Positions 46,732 to 55,063 of a DNA stretch of 64,000 nucleotides are shown one piece after another. The translations under genes were made by a program, and so were the position numbers. The notes beneath the pieces are model-generated. The model saw only the letters and a list, made by a program, of their open reading frames with translations, had not been told where the DNA came from and did not search any database. Each line of letters opens with the position of its first letter. Position 1 is the first letter of the stretch. This DNA is from Spirochaetes bacterium GWE1_32_154 (lineage in GTDB: Bacteria > Spirochaetota > GWE2-31-10): contig MIAY01000021.1 in NCBI GenBank assembly GCA_001829315.1, forward strand, positions 62,001 to 126,000, read 5' to 3'.

Positions 46732-48432
46732 ATGGAAAAAAAAGAGTCTCACTGTATTAGTTTACTCTACCCGTCCGGTGCAAAATCAAATTACCATGAA
46801 AAAACAATTATTAATAAGCAAGGTGAAAAGGATCTCGATTTAGATAGACTTTTTGATGCCTTAATTCCAAATGGAAAAATTGGAAGAGAAAAAAGATTAC
46901 TTCAGGAAACTATAAAGGATATGCTACTTAATGCAAATAGTGATAATGAAATAATTAAATACAGGCAGGATATATTCGAAGATCTTTTGACTTCTCCAAA
47001 CCTGTTTAATACTTTGAAAGAAATTACACCTGATTTACTTGCTTTAAGCAGTGCTGCAGGGTATCTAAAACAGGATAATACAGACTTTTTTATTATGGTG
47101 AATAAACTGGTTGAAGTTGAAAGTTATGTTGTATGTATATATAAATTACATTCTGTTTTAAATACAATTGATAATCTTCGTTCTGAAGGTTTTCAAAAAC
47201 TTAAACATTTTGTTGAAAGTTCATATAATAATGAAGCTTTCAAAATATTAGAAAAGAACCTGCCGGAGTTGCTTAAAAGCATACGGGGACTTCAGAGTAT
47301 TACGATTGGTGTAAATCTGAATGGTTCTTTACAGCCATATGAAGCTACCCTTGTATCAATAAATGAAAAGAAGTATGTTGAACCGGTATCCGCATTACAA
47401 AAGCTTCTTGGTTATAATGAAACTCTCACCGGGATTGGAGAAATCCATAAAGAACCCGATGCCAATTTTAATTCTGAAAGCATGATGTCTGTCCCTATTG
47501 TTAGAGACGGAAGTTCAATTCTAAACCCATTATTAAGAGATGTTTCATTTGTGATGGATAAAATTGGGAAAAATCTGCAGAATCAGATAAAAAAATATAT
47601 TAATATAAACACATCTCTTTTCACAGGACTTAACAATGAAATATTATTTTATATTGGAGCTGTTGAATTTTTAAATAAACTGAAAGAGAGCGGACTTCCT
47701 GTGTGCCGGCCTCAAATTATAGATAAGGAAAAACGGGTATTTGAAGTCGAAAATATTTACAGTCTTCATTTAGTTCTTCAGAACTATAAAAAGGGTAGTG
47801 ATAATCAGACTCCTATAGTAAAGAATAATTTTAAATTTAATGATGATGGAAGAATCGCTATTTTAACAGGGCCAAACCGTGGTGGGAAAACAGTAATAAC
47901 ACAAGCCGTTGGCTGGGTACAGATACTTGCTCAGGCAGGTTTTTTCATACCCGGAACAAGTGCGGTAATAAGTCCGGTTGATAGTATATTTACCCATTAT
48001 CAGATTGAAGAACGACCGGATAATCAAACCGGTAGATTTGGCGATGAAGCAAATCGTTTTTACGAGATATTTAACTCCATTACTTCTCACTGTCTTGTAT
48101 TATTAAATGAATCATTATCAAGCACAAATGCCGGCGAAAGTCTTTATATTGCACAGGATATTATCAGTACATTCAGACTTGTGGGGGCACGAGTCGTTTT
48201 TGCGACCCATCTCCATGAGCTAGCAGAAAAGGCGGATGAACTTAACGCGAAAGTTCAGGGGAAAAGTAAGGTTTTTAGTCTTGTTTCACAGGTTCTTGAT
48301 GGTCAAAATACTTTTAAGATACTAAAATCCCCACCGATGGGGCATAGTTTTGCACAAAAGATGGCTGAAAATTATAATATCAGCTTCCGGCAATTAGTAA
48401 CAATGTTACAAACAAAAGGATTGGTTGATTAA
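46732..48432 (+). CDS. Lone MutS-family ATPase without the mismatch-recognition domain
   Basis: The 566-residue protein has a helical lever-like region (about 30-330) and a C-terminal MutS-type ATPase: Walker A GPNRGGKTVIT (about 380-390), the Q-loop-like HYQIEERPDNQTGRFGDE, Walker B/ signature LLNESLSSTNAGES and the switch FATHLHELA. In MutS proper, Walker B is DEIG; here it is NESL, a known variant in MutS-like proteins outside mismatch repair. No Smr domain (as in MutS2) is present. The role is unknown. AGGAG precedes the start. Confidence 0.82.
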   Translation: MEKKESHCISLLYPSGAKSNYHEKTIINKQGEKDLDLDRLFDALIPNGKIGREKRLLQETIKDMLLNANSDNEIIKYRQDIFEDLLTSPNLFNTLKEITPDLLALSSAAGYLKQDNTDFFIMVNKLVEVESYVVCIYKLHSVLNTIDNLRSEGFQKLKHFVESSYNNEAFKILEKNLPELLKSIRGLQSITIGVNLNGSLQPYEATLVSINEKKYVEPVSALQKLLGYNETLTGIGEIHKEPDANFNSESMMSVPIVRDGSSILNPLLRDVSFVMDKIGKNLQNQIKKYININTSLFTGLNNEILFYIGAVEFLNKLKESGLPVCRPQIIDKEKRVFEVENIYSLHLVLQNYKKGSDNQTPIVKNNFKFNDDGRIAILTGPNRGGKTVITQAVGWVQILAQAGFFIPGTSAVISPVDSIFTHYQIEERPDNQTGRFGDEANRFYEIFNSITSHCLVLLNESLSSTNAGESLYIAQDIISTFRLVGARVVFATHLHELAEKADELNAKVQGKSKVFSLVSQVLDGQNTFKILKSPPMGHSFAQKMAENYNISFRQLVTMLQTKGLVD

Positions 48433-48556
48433 AAAGAGGGTGGTGTAAATTTGAATATGGTATGATTTGGCATAATGTAGTTTTCTAAAATGTATTACTG
48501 TAACTGCACGGGCGAGAAACCCGTGGGGTACTTCATGAGGAGTTTAGTCGCGGATA

Positions 48557-48588
48557 TCAGGAAGTTTCACGCGGAGTTACGGAGACGC
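48557..48588 (+). repeat. GTTTCACGCGGAGTT intergenic repeat, copy 1
   Basis: The 32-base stretch opening TCAGGAAGTTTCACGCGGAG is repeated at 50349-50380 with only a few differences near its end. The core recurs inverted at 48733-48762. Confidence 0.85.
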
Positions 48589-48732
48589 TGAGTTGGATTT
48601 TTTTTTGTATTTTTATAGTATAAAAATGAACAATTATTTGATGTGAGAGAATAACAAGTGTTATTCAAAAATCCCGGGTTATTTTTAAAATTTTATTATC
48701 TGAAAATCCTTTTCATCAGTGTTCTATTCTCT

Positions 48733-48762
48733 CTCCGCGAACTCACAAACTCCGCGTGAAAC
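48733..48762 (-). repeat. GTTTCACGCGGAGTT intergenic repeat, inverted copy
   Basis: On the minus strand GTTTCACGCGGAGTT is identical to copies 1 and 3, followed by a diverged tail. With copy 1 it forms a 15-base inverted repeat about 145 bases apart. Confidence 0.82.
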
Positions 48763-48800
48763 ACTCTTGAAAAAAAAGTTTGAAAACCTCAATATTTTTC

Positions 48801-48835
48801 TTATCTGCGGTTAAATAATCTTGAATTATGCCATG
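48801..48835 (+). repeat. Direct repeat flanking the Rpn gene, left copy
   Basis: TTATCTGCGGTTAAATAATC and the next 15 bases match 49905-49939 at 30 of 35 positions. The two copies bracket the Rpn gene in the same orientation. Confidence 0.8.
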
Positions 48836-48852
48836 AAGAGGGGGTTTTTGTT

Positions 48853-49812
48853 TTAAATCCGAAAAACTTCGAGAATTTCTTCCTTATTTTTACCCATTGC
48901 AAAATAATCAGATGCCTCTTCAATTTTAGAAGTATCATTACAGTTTTGAACAAGATCCTCATCATGTTCACTCAAGAAAAATTTAAGTTTTAATTGACGA
49001 AGAAGTACTTTTTTCTCACCTTTGACTTCACCTTTCATCATCCATTCTGCACCATGCAGTCTTTCAAATGTATTTACATAAGCCATTTTTTTGCCCTCCT
49101 GATAATTTAGCACTGTATTCTCAAATTTCTTATCAATATCAATAGGTAACTTAATCACCCAGTCTATAAAGTTGAAAAGTACCCGTATATATTCCTCACT
49201 AAACCCTTTTTCAAGCAACAGAATTGTCAATCTGGTTTTCAAATCCAATTTCTTTTGTTGCTCTTTATTGCAAGTATGCCATTCTAACAAGCTATATGTT
49301 ACCAAAGCAAAGGGGTTTTGTAAAGTTAAAAGTAGTTCACCCTGATCTTTAAAGTCTGTTATCTTCTTGTATGGAAATGTGAATTTATATTCAAACTCTT
49401 CAAACTTAAATTGATAGACGTTGTTAATATTTTTATTACTGCCGTCAGTTAAAAGCGCAACGCTCAGGATATCATGATTATATCGGTCTTTGATTCTGGT
49501 ATAATAGTGAAGCATTCTTTCTGCAAAGTCTTTTTTGCGTGTTCCCTGAACTTCAATGTGGATATAGAGGATGCTTTTTTTCCCATTTTTAAGGGTGACT
49601 ACTATTAATTTGTCTGCAACTTTATGGGTATGATATGATTTAGAAAATATCTTCTGAAGCTCTTTGTCTTTATGTTCAACCGGTTGTGTGAAATCAATTC
49701 GATTATACAATGCCGGGAAGTAGAAATCAAAAAAATCGGCGGTGAATGCTTCGATTAAACTTTTCCAGGCTTCATCATATTCACTTCGTTGCGTTGTTTT
49801 ATAGTTCTGCAC
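48853..49812 (-). CDS. Rpn-like PD-(D/E)XK nuclease / putative transposase
   Basis: The 319-residue protein belongs to the Rpn/DUF4351-like group. The nuclease core shows ADKLIVVTL with the acidic residue, then ILYIHIEVQG with the E-x-Q pair, where D-(18-20)-ExQ replaces ExK. RMLHYYTRIKDRYNHDILSV is also typical. The C-terminal half is helical and charged. The start is a GTG at 49812 with GGAG six bases upstream. It is flanked by imperfect 35-base direct repeats. Members promote recA-independent recombination in E. coli; here it is the one intact copy, beside two decayed ones. Confidence 0.8.
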   Translation of the reverse strand: MQNYKTTQRSEYDEAWKSLIEAFTADFFDFYFPALYNRIDFTQPVEHKDKELQKIFSKSYHTHKVADKLIVVTLKNGKKSILYIHIEVQGTRKKDFAERMLHYYTRIKDRYNHDILSVALLTDGSNKNINNVYQFKFEEFEYKFTFPYKKITDFKDQGELLLTLQNPFALVTYSLLEWHTCNKEQQKKLDLKTRLTILLLEKGFSEEYIRVLFNFIDWVIKLPIDIDKKFENTVLNYQEGKKMAYVNTFERLHGAEWMMKGEVKGEKKVLLRQLKLKFFLSEHDEDLVQNCNDTSKIEEASDYFAMGKNKEEILEVFRI

Positions 49813-49824
49813 ATTGTACTCCGT

Positions 49825-49884
49825 TTTTATCTCTACTTCTATTAAAGTGAAAAACTTGTAAAATCTGCGGGGATTAATGAAAAT
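49825..49884. repeat. Rpn upstream repeat, also present at the Wadjet end
   Basis: From TTTTATCTCTACTT through TATTAAAGTG and TGTAAAATCTGC to GAAAATT, this stretch resembles 63936-63990 in the same orientation. It covers the promoter side of the Rpn gene. Confidence 0.7.
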
Positions 49885-49904
49885 TTATCTATTTACATTT
49901 GCGT

Positions 49905-49939
49905 TTATCTACGGTTAAATAAACTTGAACTATGTTATG
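49905..49939 (+). repeat. Direct repeat flanking the Rpn gene, right copy
   Basis: TTATCTACGGTTAAATAAAC and the next 15 bases match the left copy at 30 of 35 positions. Confidence 0.8.
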
Positions 49940-49986
49940 TGGAAGTTAGAAAATTTAGCCATAGATTAATGCTGATGAAAGCAAAT

Positions 49987-49996
49987 GGGGGGGGGG
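49987..49996 (+). repeat. Homopolymeric tract of ten G
   Basis: Ten consecutive G stand directly before the AGGAGG site of the antitoxin-like gene, striking in such AT-rich DNA. Slippage could alter spacing or frame. Confidence 0.9.
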
Positions 49997-50007
49997 CAGG
50001 AGGGTAT

Positions 50008-50229
50008 ATGAATACAGCGGTAATAAAAAAACAGATATTTAATGATATTGAAATTTTGAATGAAACAAAATTACTGGATTTACTTAATTATCTTAATTTT
50101 TTAAAAAATCGGGAAGAAAATGATCCGACTCTTGAAATAATTGAGAATGATGATTTTTATAATCAGTTAAAACGTGGTATCACAGAAAAAGAAAATGGGC
50201 AGGTATTTGACTGGAATAGCAGTATATGA
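50008..50229 (+). CDS. Antitoxin-like small protein
   Basis: The ATG at 50008 has a strong AGGAGG upstream; a longer frame begins at 49939 but would read through the G tract. The 73-residue product starts MNTAVIKKQIFNDIEILNET, followed by KLLDLLNYLNFLKNREEND, a short amphipathic helix pattern seen in DUF2281/RelB-like antitoxins, and ends with an acidic region and VFDWNSSI. The next frame, overlapping by ATGA, is the N terminus of a RelE-like toxin, which supports the antitoxin reading. Confidence 0.68.
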   Translation: MNTAVIKKQIFNDIEILNETKLLDLLNYLNFLKNREENDPTLEIIENDDFYNQLKRGITEKENGQVFDWNSSI

Positions 50230-50285
50230 AAGTACTCATTTCAGAGTCAGCTTTAAAGCAATATAAAAAATTAATAATTCATTAA
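50226..50285 (+). pseudogene. RelE/ParE-type toxin remnant, only the N terminus left
   Basis: The ATG overlaps the antitoxin stop (ATGA), normal for toxin-antitoxin operons. The frame gives only 19 residues (MKVLISESALKQYKKLIIH), the opening strand and helix of a RelE/ParE toxin, then stops within a perfect hairpin (CATTAAGTTC/GAACTTAATG, 50280-50302). The rest of the toxin is gone. Confidence 0.6.
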
Positions 50286-50348
50286 GTTCATAGAACTTAA
50301 TGTTTGGTATATTTTTTGACTTTGTCTGCTATTTTGTTAAAATTATTG

Positions 50349-50380
50349 TCAGGAAGTTTCACGCGGAGTTAGCAAGACGC
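50349..50380 (+). repeat. GTTTCACGCGGAGTT intergenic repeat, copy 3
   Basis: TCAGGAAGTTTCACGCGGAG is identical to copy 1 at 48557, with the following 12 bases closely similar. It lies just after the toxin remnant. Confidence 0.85.
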
Positions 50381-50404
50381 GGGGGTTTAGAGACCTGGTA
50401 TGAA

Positions 50405-51058
50405 TTATCTCATTAACTCTTTCATCGTATGAACGTTTATTTCCGGTATTCTATCAATTATTAAATCTGCTATTGATAAATCCTGGTTACCAGAGTTTAT
50501 ATTTTTATACCCGATACATTTCATACCAGCTTTTTTAGCTGCAATCGTACCGCTTTTAGAGTCCTCAATTACAATGCATTTATCTGGATTCACGCCTAAT
50601 AATTCTGAAATTTTTAAAAACACATCCGGTTCCGGTTTGCTTTTTTCAACTTCTTCTCCACTTATCCAATTATCAAAATATTGAGAAATACCTATTTTAT
50701 TTATTACCGCTTCAATGAAAACTCGTGGAGATGAAGATGCTATTCCCATTGGTATTTTATTTAGTCGGATTTCTTCCAGTAACTCTTTTATTCCATCAAT
50801 TGCTTTATAATCGCTCTTTTCCAAAAAATGTAGTTTCGTAGTCATTTGAAGCTCAATCAGTTCATCTATTGTTTTTTCAATTGAATATTCGTTTTGTATG
50901 ATTTGCCACATCGCGCAATTTGTATATCCGACAAATCTTTCTAAATAACTTTTTGATTCATTTATATTTAATTTTCTCAAAACCATTTGATCAACTTCAA
51001 AGTGTAACGGTTCGCTGTCAATTAAAACACCGTCCATATCAAATATTACTGCTTTCAA
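50405..51058 (-). CDS. HAD-family phosphatase/phosphomutase (beta-phosphoglucomutase-like)
   Basis: The 217-residue protein has the four HAD motifs: DMDGVLIDSEP (nucleophile Asp8, second Asp10), SS in MGIASSSP, Lys in EKSKPEPDVF, and IEDSKSG. The helical cap between about residues 16 and 80 is the C1 type of beta-phosphoglucomutase and related sugar phosphatases. The exact substrate cannot be read. It is a single gene with no clear operon partner. Confidence 0.9.
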   Translation of the reverse strand: MKAVIFDMDGVLIDSEPLHFEVDQMVLRKLNINESKSYLERFVGYTNCAMWQIIQNEYSIEKTIDELIELQMTTKLHFLEKSDYKAIDGIKELLEEIRLNKIPMGIASSSPRVFIEAVINKIGISQYFDNWISGEEVEKSKPEPDVFLKISELLGVNPDKCIVIEDSKSGTIAAKKAGMKCIGYKNINSGNQDLSIADLIIDRIPEINVHTMKELMR

Positions 51059-51120
51059 TTTTTCACATCCTACCCTGATAAATAAAATTATTTTTTATCG
51101 ACACCCATTTGTAAAATACA

Positions 51121-51552
51121 CTAAACATTCCAGCCTGACAAATCAATTGTATCCGATTTAAAATTCTGATATATTCTCATTTGTTTTGCTGAAAATTTTA
51201 AAACACAGTAATCCGGATCTGTAACTCCAAGCGGATAATACATTGTATCTCCATCGTGCCATATCATATCCTTTGTCATTTGGTCAGTTAATACTTCCAT
51301 TGTTCCAATTAGCATAACACCTCGAAAAAATCGTTTGTCAAAAAAATAGAGACTTGCTTTATTGTTGAGTTGATATTGCTTTACTCGCATCGATGAAGTG
51401 TTTGTTGTAAAATAAAAAGCAGAAAGTCCCTCTCTTCTTCTGGGTGGAAGCATAGCTTTGGTATTTGGAAAACCCGATTCATCCACAGAACTAATTATTG
51501 ATACGCCAATTCCATCGATCATTTTCTCAATTGCTTCATTTGATATTGCCAT
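51121..51552 (-). CDS. Pyridoxamine 5'-phosphate oxidase-like FMN-binding protein
   Basis: The 143-residue protein has the split-barrel pattern of the PNPOx-like group (general stress protein 26 type): SIISSVDESGFPNTKAMLPP, AFYFTTNTSSMRVKQYQLNN and KASLYFFDKRFFRGVMLIG. The second of two adjacent ATGs is preferred because it sits six bases from GGAGG. It probably binds FMN or F420; the substrate is unknown. The gene is monocistronic. Confidence 0.87.
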   Translation of the reverse strand: MAISNEAIEKMIDGIGVSIISSVDESGFPNTKAMLPPRRREGLSAFYFTTNTSSMRVKQYQLNNKASLYFFDKRFFRGVMLIGTMEVLTDQMTKDMIWHDGDTMYYPLGVTDPDYCVLKFSAKQMRIYQNFKSDTIDLSGWNV

Positions 51553-51725
51553 CATTCGCCTCCATACAATTTTTATAATTGATAACCTATGTTATTTATA
51601 ATGTCAAATAATACAGTTTTTGTTTGTATATCAGTCATAATAAAAACAAAAAATAATTGTTTAAATTTGTCTAAAATTGTTTTATACTAATAGCAATAAA
51701 AAAGCTATACTCAAGGTTACTATTA

Positions 51726-53840
51726 ATGAAAAAAATGATGCCGATGCGGTTACGGGTTCTTCTGACAATTCTCCCCATTGCAATAGTGCCAATTCTGGTT
51801 GTAGCACTCGTTACCGTTGGGTTGATACGTGATAGAATGATAAATCAAAGTAGAGTTTTCTATTCAAATATTGTAAGCCAGGTGGAAACCAATATTGATT
51901 TTTTTTATAATCAATATGCAATTGTTTTATCTGATATTACCCAAACCGAGTCTTTTTTAACCATTGTTAACCAGCCTCAAGCCAGAAACTTTAGAGAACA
52001 GCGGATCGATCTTGAGCGGGAAGACAGACTTTCTGTTTATGGAAGAGTCAGAACTACAATAACAACACGGTCAAAAGGTGATTTTATACTTCTTGAAACA
52101 GACAGGTATGATCACGATAGAAAAAAAGATTTTATTCTCACAAAATTCTCTGTTAATGATATCGTACTAACTGATAAAAGTAACTTTTTTGATTCTTCAG
52201 TATATAAAGTTATGAATGAACGTATGAATATGCAACCGGTTTTTTCTGTTGCATCATGTATGGGGTTAAACGGGTATGAACTTGATATCAGACCGGGTTT
52301 TTTTGCTCCATTTCTGCAGGATGGTTTTAACAATATCACAAAAGCTGTTGGTATCGTAGAAACAAAGGATTTTATTAGAGATTTGTATAAAAAAAATACA
52401 AGTTTACAATCAGGTACTATATATATATTAGATCAATTTGATAATGTATTATCAAGAAATCATCCTGATTTTGATGATTATTATGATTATGACAAAACAA
52501 AGAAGAAATATATTTTAAACCCGGGTGATCCGCTTTATGATTCATTCACAAAAATGAGTTTTTTAGAGTATAATTTATTGAATACAGATCCTGCAATATT
52601 ACAGAACATTTCAATTGAAAATGAAATAGCTGAAAATGATGATGATGAATACTCGGTTAAGTCAAGGATTATAGAATACAAAGGGATAAAATATTTGTCA
52701 TTCTTTACAATTTCTCCGTTGTCCGGGGCAAAGATAGCTTATTTTCATCCTGTTAAACAGATATTAGGTCCGATTGTTCAAATGGTGAATATGATATTAA
52801 TAATTGCTTTTATAGTCACAATCGTAGTGTTAATAATAAGCCTTTTTATCTCCAGGTTTTTTACAAAACCAATTGTTGATTTAACAGACGCTGCCCGGGT
52901 TATTAAAAGCGGTGATTATACAAGTACTGTCAATTCACGAAAATATTTTGGTGAATTTGTTGAACTCGGTGAAACGTTTAACAGTATGGTTGCTCAGATA
53001 AACACATACAATCAGGATTTGGAAAGGCTTGTAAAACAAAGAACTGAAGAATTGCATGATGCTAACAGTCACTTAAAGACTGCAAATAATGATCTGGTAC
53101 ATATCAATGATAAAAATAAAAAAGAATTACTCATGGCACAACGGATTCAGATGTCACTTATTCCAAAAGTTTTTCCACATTCAGATATTATTTCATTTTC
53201 CGCCCTTTATTTACCAATGGAGGCATTAGGCGGTGATTTGTATGATGTGTATACAATTTCAGAAAGAAAATTCGGTATTTTAATACTTGATGTTTGTGGT
53301 CACGGGGTTCCTGCCGCATTAATTACTACGATGGCTAAAATGTCTTTCAGTACCAATTCAAAGCTGTTTTTTCATCCTGATAAAGTTATGGAGTCATCAA
53401 ATAAAGATTTATGTGAGGCAATTCAAGGTTCAGGTGATTTTCTCACAGCATTTTATGGCATTATAGACATTGATAGTATGACGATAGAATATTCTAACGC
53501 AGGTCACAATGATATGTTAATAATTCACTCTGACGGGGAAATTACACCGATGGGAACAAATGGTCCGGTTGTCGGGGTGTTTAATGATATGGAGTTTGGT
53601 TCTGCTACGGTCAAACTGCATCCTAAAGACAGAATTGTTCTCTATACCGATGGAGTAACTGAGGCCATGAATTTTGAAAAATCATTGTATATGACGGAAA
53701 GACTGATTGATATTATAAAACAGAACACACACAAAACATCAAAAGAGTTTACTCAAATTCTTTTTGATGATATTATGACTTTTAAAGGAGATGTGCCTCA
53801 TAATGATGATATTGCTGTTATCGTAACAGATGTTATATAA
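51726..53840 (+). CDS. Membrane sensor with SpoIIE/RsbU-type PP2C phosphatase
   Basis: This 704-residue protein has a membrane helix (about 10-33), a large extracytoplasmic Cache-like sensor, a second helix (about 350-378), HAMP, a coiled coil of about 40 residues and a C-terminal SpoIIE-type PP2C phosphatase. The phosphatase has MEALGGDLYDV and ILDVCGHGVPAAL with metal-binding Asp, then YSNAGHN, YTDGVTEAM and PHNDDIAVIV. Such proteins dephosphorylate an anti-sigma-factor antagonist. No partner switch genes are adjacent. Confidence 0.92.
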   Translation: MKKMMPMRLRVLLTILPIAIVPILVVALVTVGLIRDRMINQSRVFYSNIVSQVETNIDFFYNQYAIVLSDITQTESFLTIVNQPQARNFREQRIDLEREDRLSVYGRVRTTITTRSKGDFILLETDRYDHDRKKDFILTKFSVNDIVLTDKSNFFDSSVYKVMNERMNMQPVFSVASCMGLNGYELDIRPGFFAPFLQDGFNNITKAVGIVETKDFIRDLYKKNTSLQSGTIYILDQFDNVLSRNHPDFDDYYDYDKTKKKYILNPGDPLYDSFTKMSFLEYNLLNTDPAILQNISIENEIAENDDDEYSVKSRIIEYKGIKYLSFFTISPLSGAKIAYFHPVKQILGPIVQMVNMILIIAFIVTIVVLIISLFISRFFTKPIVDLTDAARVIKSGDYTSTVNSRKYFGEFVELGETFNSMVAQINTYNQDLERLVKQRTEELHDANSHLKTANNDLVHINDKNKKELLMAQRIQMSLIPKVFPHSDIISFSALYLPMEALGGDLYDVYTISERKFGILILDVCGHGVPAALITTMAKMSFSTNSKLFFHPDKVMESSNKDLCEAIQGSGDFLTAFYGIIDIDSMTIEYSNAGHNDMLIIHSDGEITPMGTNGPVVGVFNDMEFGSATVKLHPKDRIVLYTDGVTEAMNFEKSLYMTERLIDIIKQNTHKTSKEFTQILFDDIMTFKGDVPHNDDIAVIVTDVI

Positions 53841-53876
53841 AAAGATGTTAAAATTAAATAAAACTGTGAAGGAAAT

Positions 53877-55007
53877 ATGGAAAATAAAGAAAGAAAGTTT
53901 GTGGCAACCTGTTCAACGGGGCTTGAAGAAATTTTAAAGGGCGAGGTTGAAAAGTGCGGTTGTGAAGTCGAGAGTGTTGGCAAGAATACAGTGAGTTTCT
54001 ATGCGGATACCCGGTCGATTTATATGTTGAATATGAGTTCAAGAGTCGCTGTTCATATACTGCGGTATATTGATAATTTCTTTTTTAGAAATGCAGATGA
54101 TATTTATAACCGTGTTTTCCGTATTGAATGGGAAAAATATTTTTCGTATGATAAAACAATCAGAATTGATATGAAAGGTAGTACGAAGAATCTGAAAAAC
54201 ACTCATTTTGGTGTTTTACGGGTTAAAGATGGTATTGTTGACCGTTTTAAAGATAAAACAGGTGAACGGCCTTCGATATCAAAAGGTGACCCTGATATTC
54301 AGATTACTATTTATGTGAATGAAAATCAGGCAATTATCTATCTTGACAGTTGCGGGCTTCCGCTTTTTAAAAGAGGATATAGAATTCAGCATGGTGATGC
54401 TCCGATTAAAGAAGATCTTGCAGCAGGCATTTTATTGTTATCCGGGTATGATGGAACGAAAGATTTTTTAGACCCTATGTGCGGATCAGGAACATTTTTA
54501 TTTGAAGCCTATATGATTGCCTGTAATATTGCTCCGAATGTTGACCGGAAATTTGCTTTTATGAACTGGCATGAGTTTGATAAACCATTGTATGAAGTCG
54601 TTAAAACTGAACTAATTGACAGAGAAAAACGGTTGGAAACAACTATTACCGGTTTTGAAAAAGACAGTAAAACGGCAATTCTTGCTAATGTCATTAAAAA
54701 AGATTTTTTTAACGACAAAAAGATTAAAATTATGACCTGTGACTTTAGAAAAGTTGAAGAAACATTTGAAAAATATGTCATTGTTACCAATCCGCCGTAT
54801 GGTGAGCGAATAAAAACTGATAATGACATAACATTGTTTTATAAGGAAATTGGCGATTTTTTCAAAAAAAACTGTACCGGCTCTGAGGGGTTTATATTTA
54901 CCGCTAATTTAGAGGCTGCAAAATATATAGGTTTGCGAACTTCTGCAAAGATTCCGCTTTTCAACGGACCGTTAGAAGCAAGGCTTTTAAAATATCAAAT
55001 GTATTAG
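53877..55007 (+). CDS. THUMP-domain RNA guanine-N2 methyltransferase (RlmL-like)
   Basis: The 376-residue protein has an N-terminal ferredoxin-like and THUMP domain (about 1-160) and a class I methyltransferase core. FLDPMCGSGTFLFEA binds SAM, and the catalytic VTNPPYGER is the N-P-P-Y motif of N2-guanine methylation. It corresponds to the N-terminal half of E. coli RlmL, which modifies 23S rRNA G2445; the RlmK half is missing, as in YpsC-like proteins. AAGGAA precedes the start and a strong terminator follows. Confidence 0.92.
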   Translation: MENKERKFVATCSTGLEEILKGEVEKCGCEVESVGKNTVSFYADTRSIYMLNMSSRVAVHILRYIDNFFFRNADDIYNRVFRIEWEKYFSYDKTIRIDMKGSTKNLKNTHFGVLRVKDGIVDRFKDKTGERPSISKGDPDIQITIYVNENQAIIYLDSCGLPLFKRGYRIQHGDAPIKEDLAAGILLLSGYDGTKDFLDPMCGSGTFLFEAYMIACNIAPNVDRKFAFMNWHEFDKPLYEVVKTELIDREKRLETTITGFEKDSKTAILANVIKKDFFNDKKIKIMTCDFRKVEETFEKYVIVTNPPYGERIKTDNDITLFYKEIGDFFKKNCTGSEGFIFTANLEAAKYIGLRTSAKIPLFNGPLEARLLKYQMY

Positions 55008-55014
55008 GACGTTA

Positions 55015-55050
55015 TAAAAAAACAGGTTGTGAAAACAACCTGTTTTTTTT
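55015..55050 (+). terminator. Rho-independent terminator
   Basis: AACAGGTTGT pairs perfectly with ACAACCTGTT around a GAAA tetraloop, with A-run before and T-run after, so it can act on both convergent transcripts. Confidence 0.95.
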
Positions 55051-55063
55051 ATGTAAAGAATAT

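Larger units (their letters stand above)
48433..48852. other. Repeat-rich intergenic region
   Basis: This 420-base stretch holds no gene. It contains a small hairpin (CACGGG/CCCGTG near 48507-48530), two inverted copies of a GTTTCACGCGGAGTT element (48557-48588 and 48733-48762), and the left member of the direct repeats that flank the Rpn gene (48801-48835). Confidence 0.75.

Noticed and set aside
48480-48590. Short plus-strand frame through the GTTTCACGCGGAGTT repeat
   Set aside because: It crosses a dispersed intergenic repeat and has no ribosome binding site; other repeat copies are not open in the same frame.
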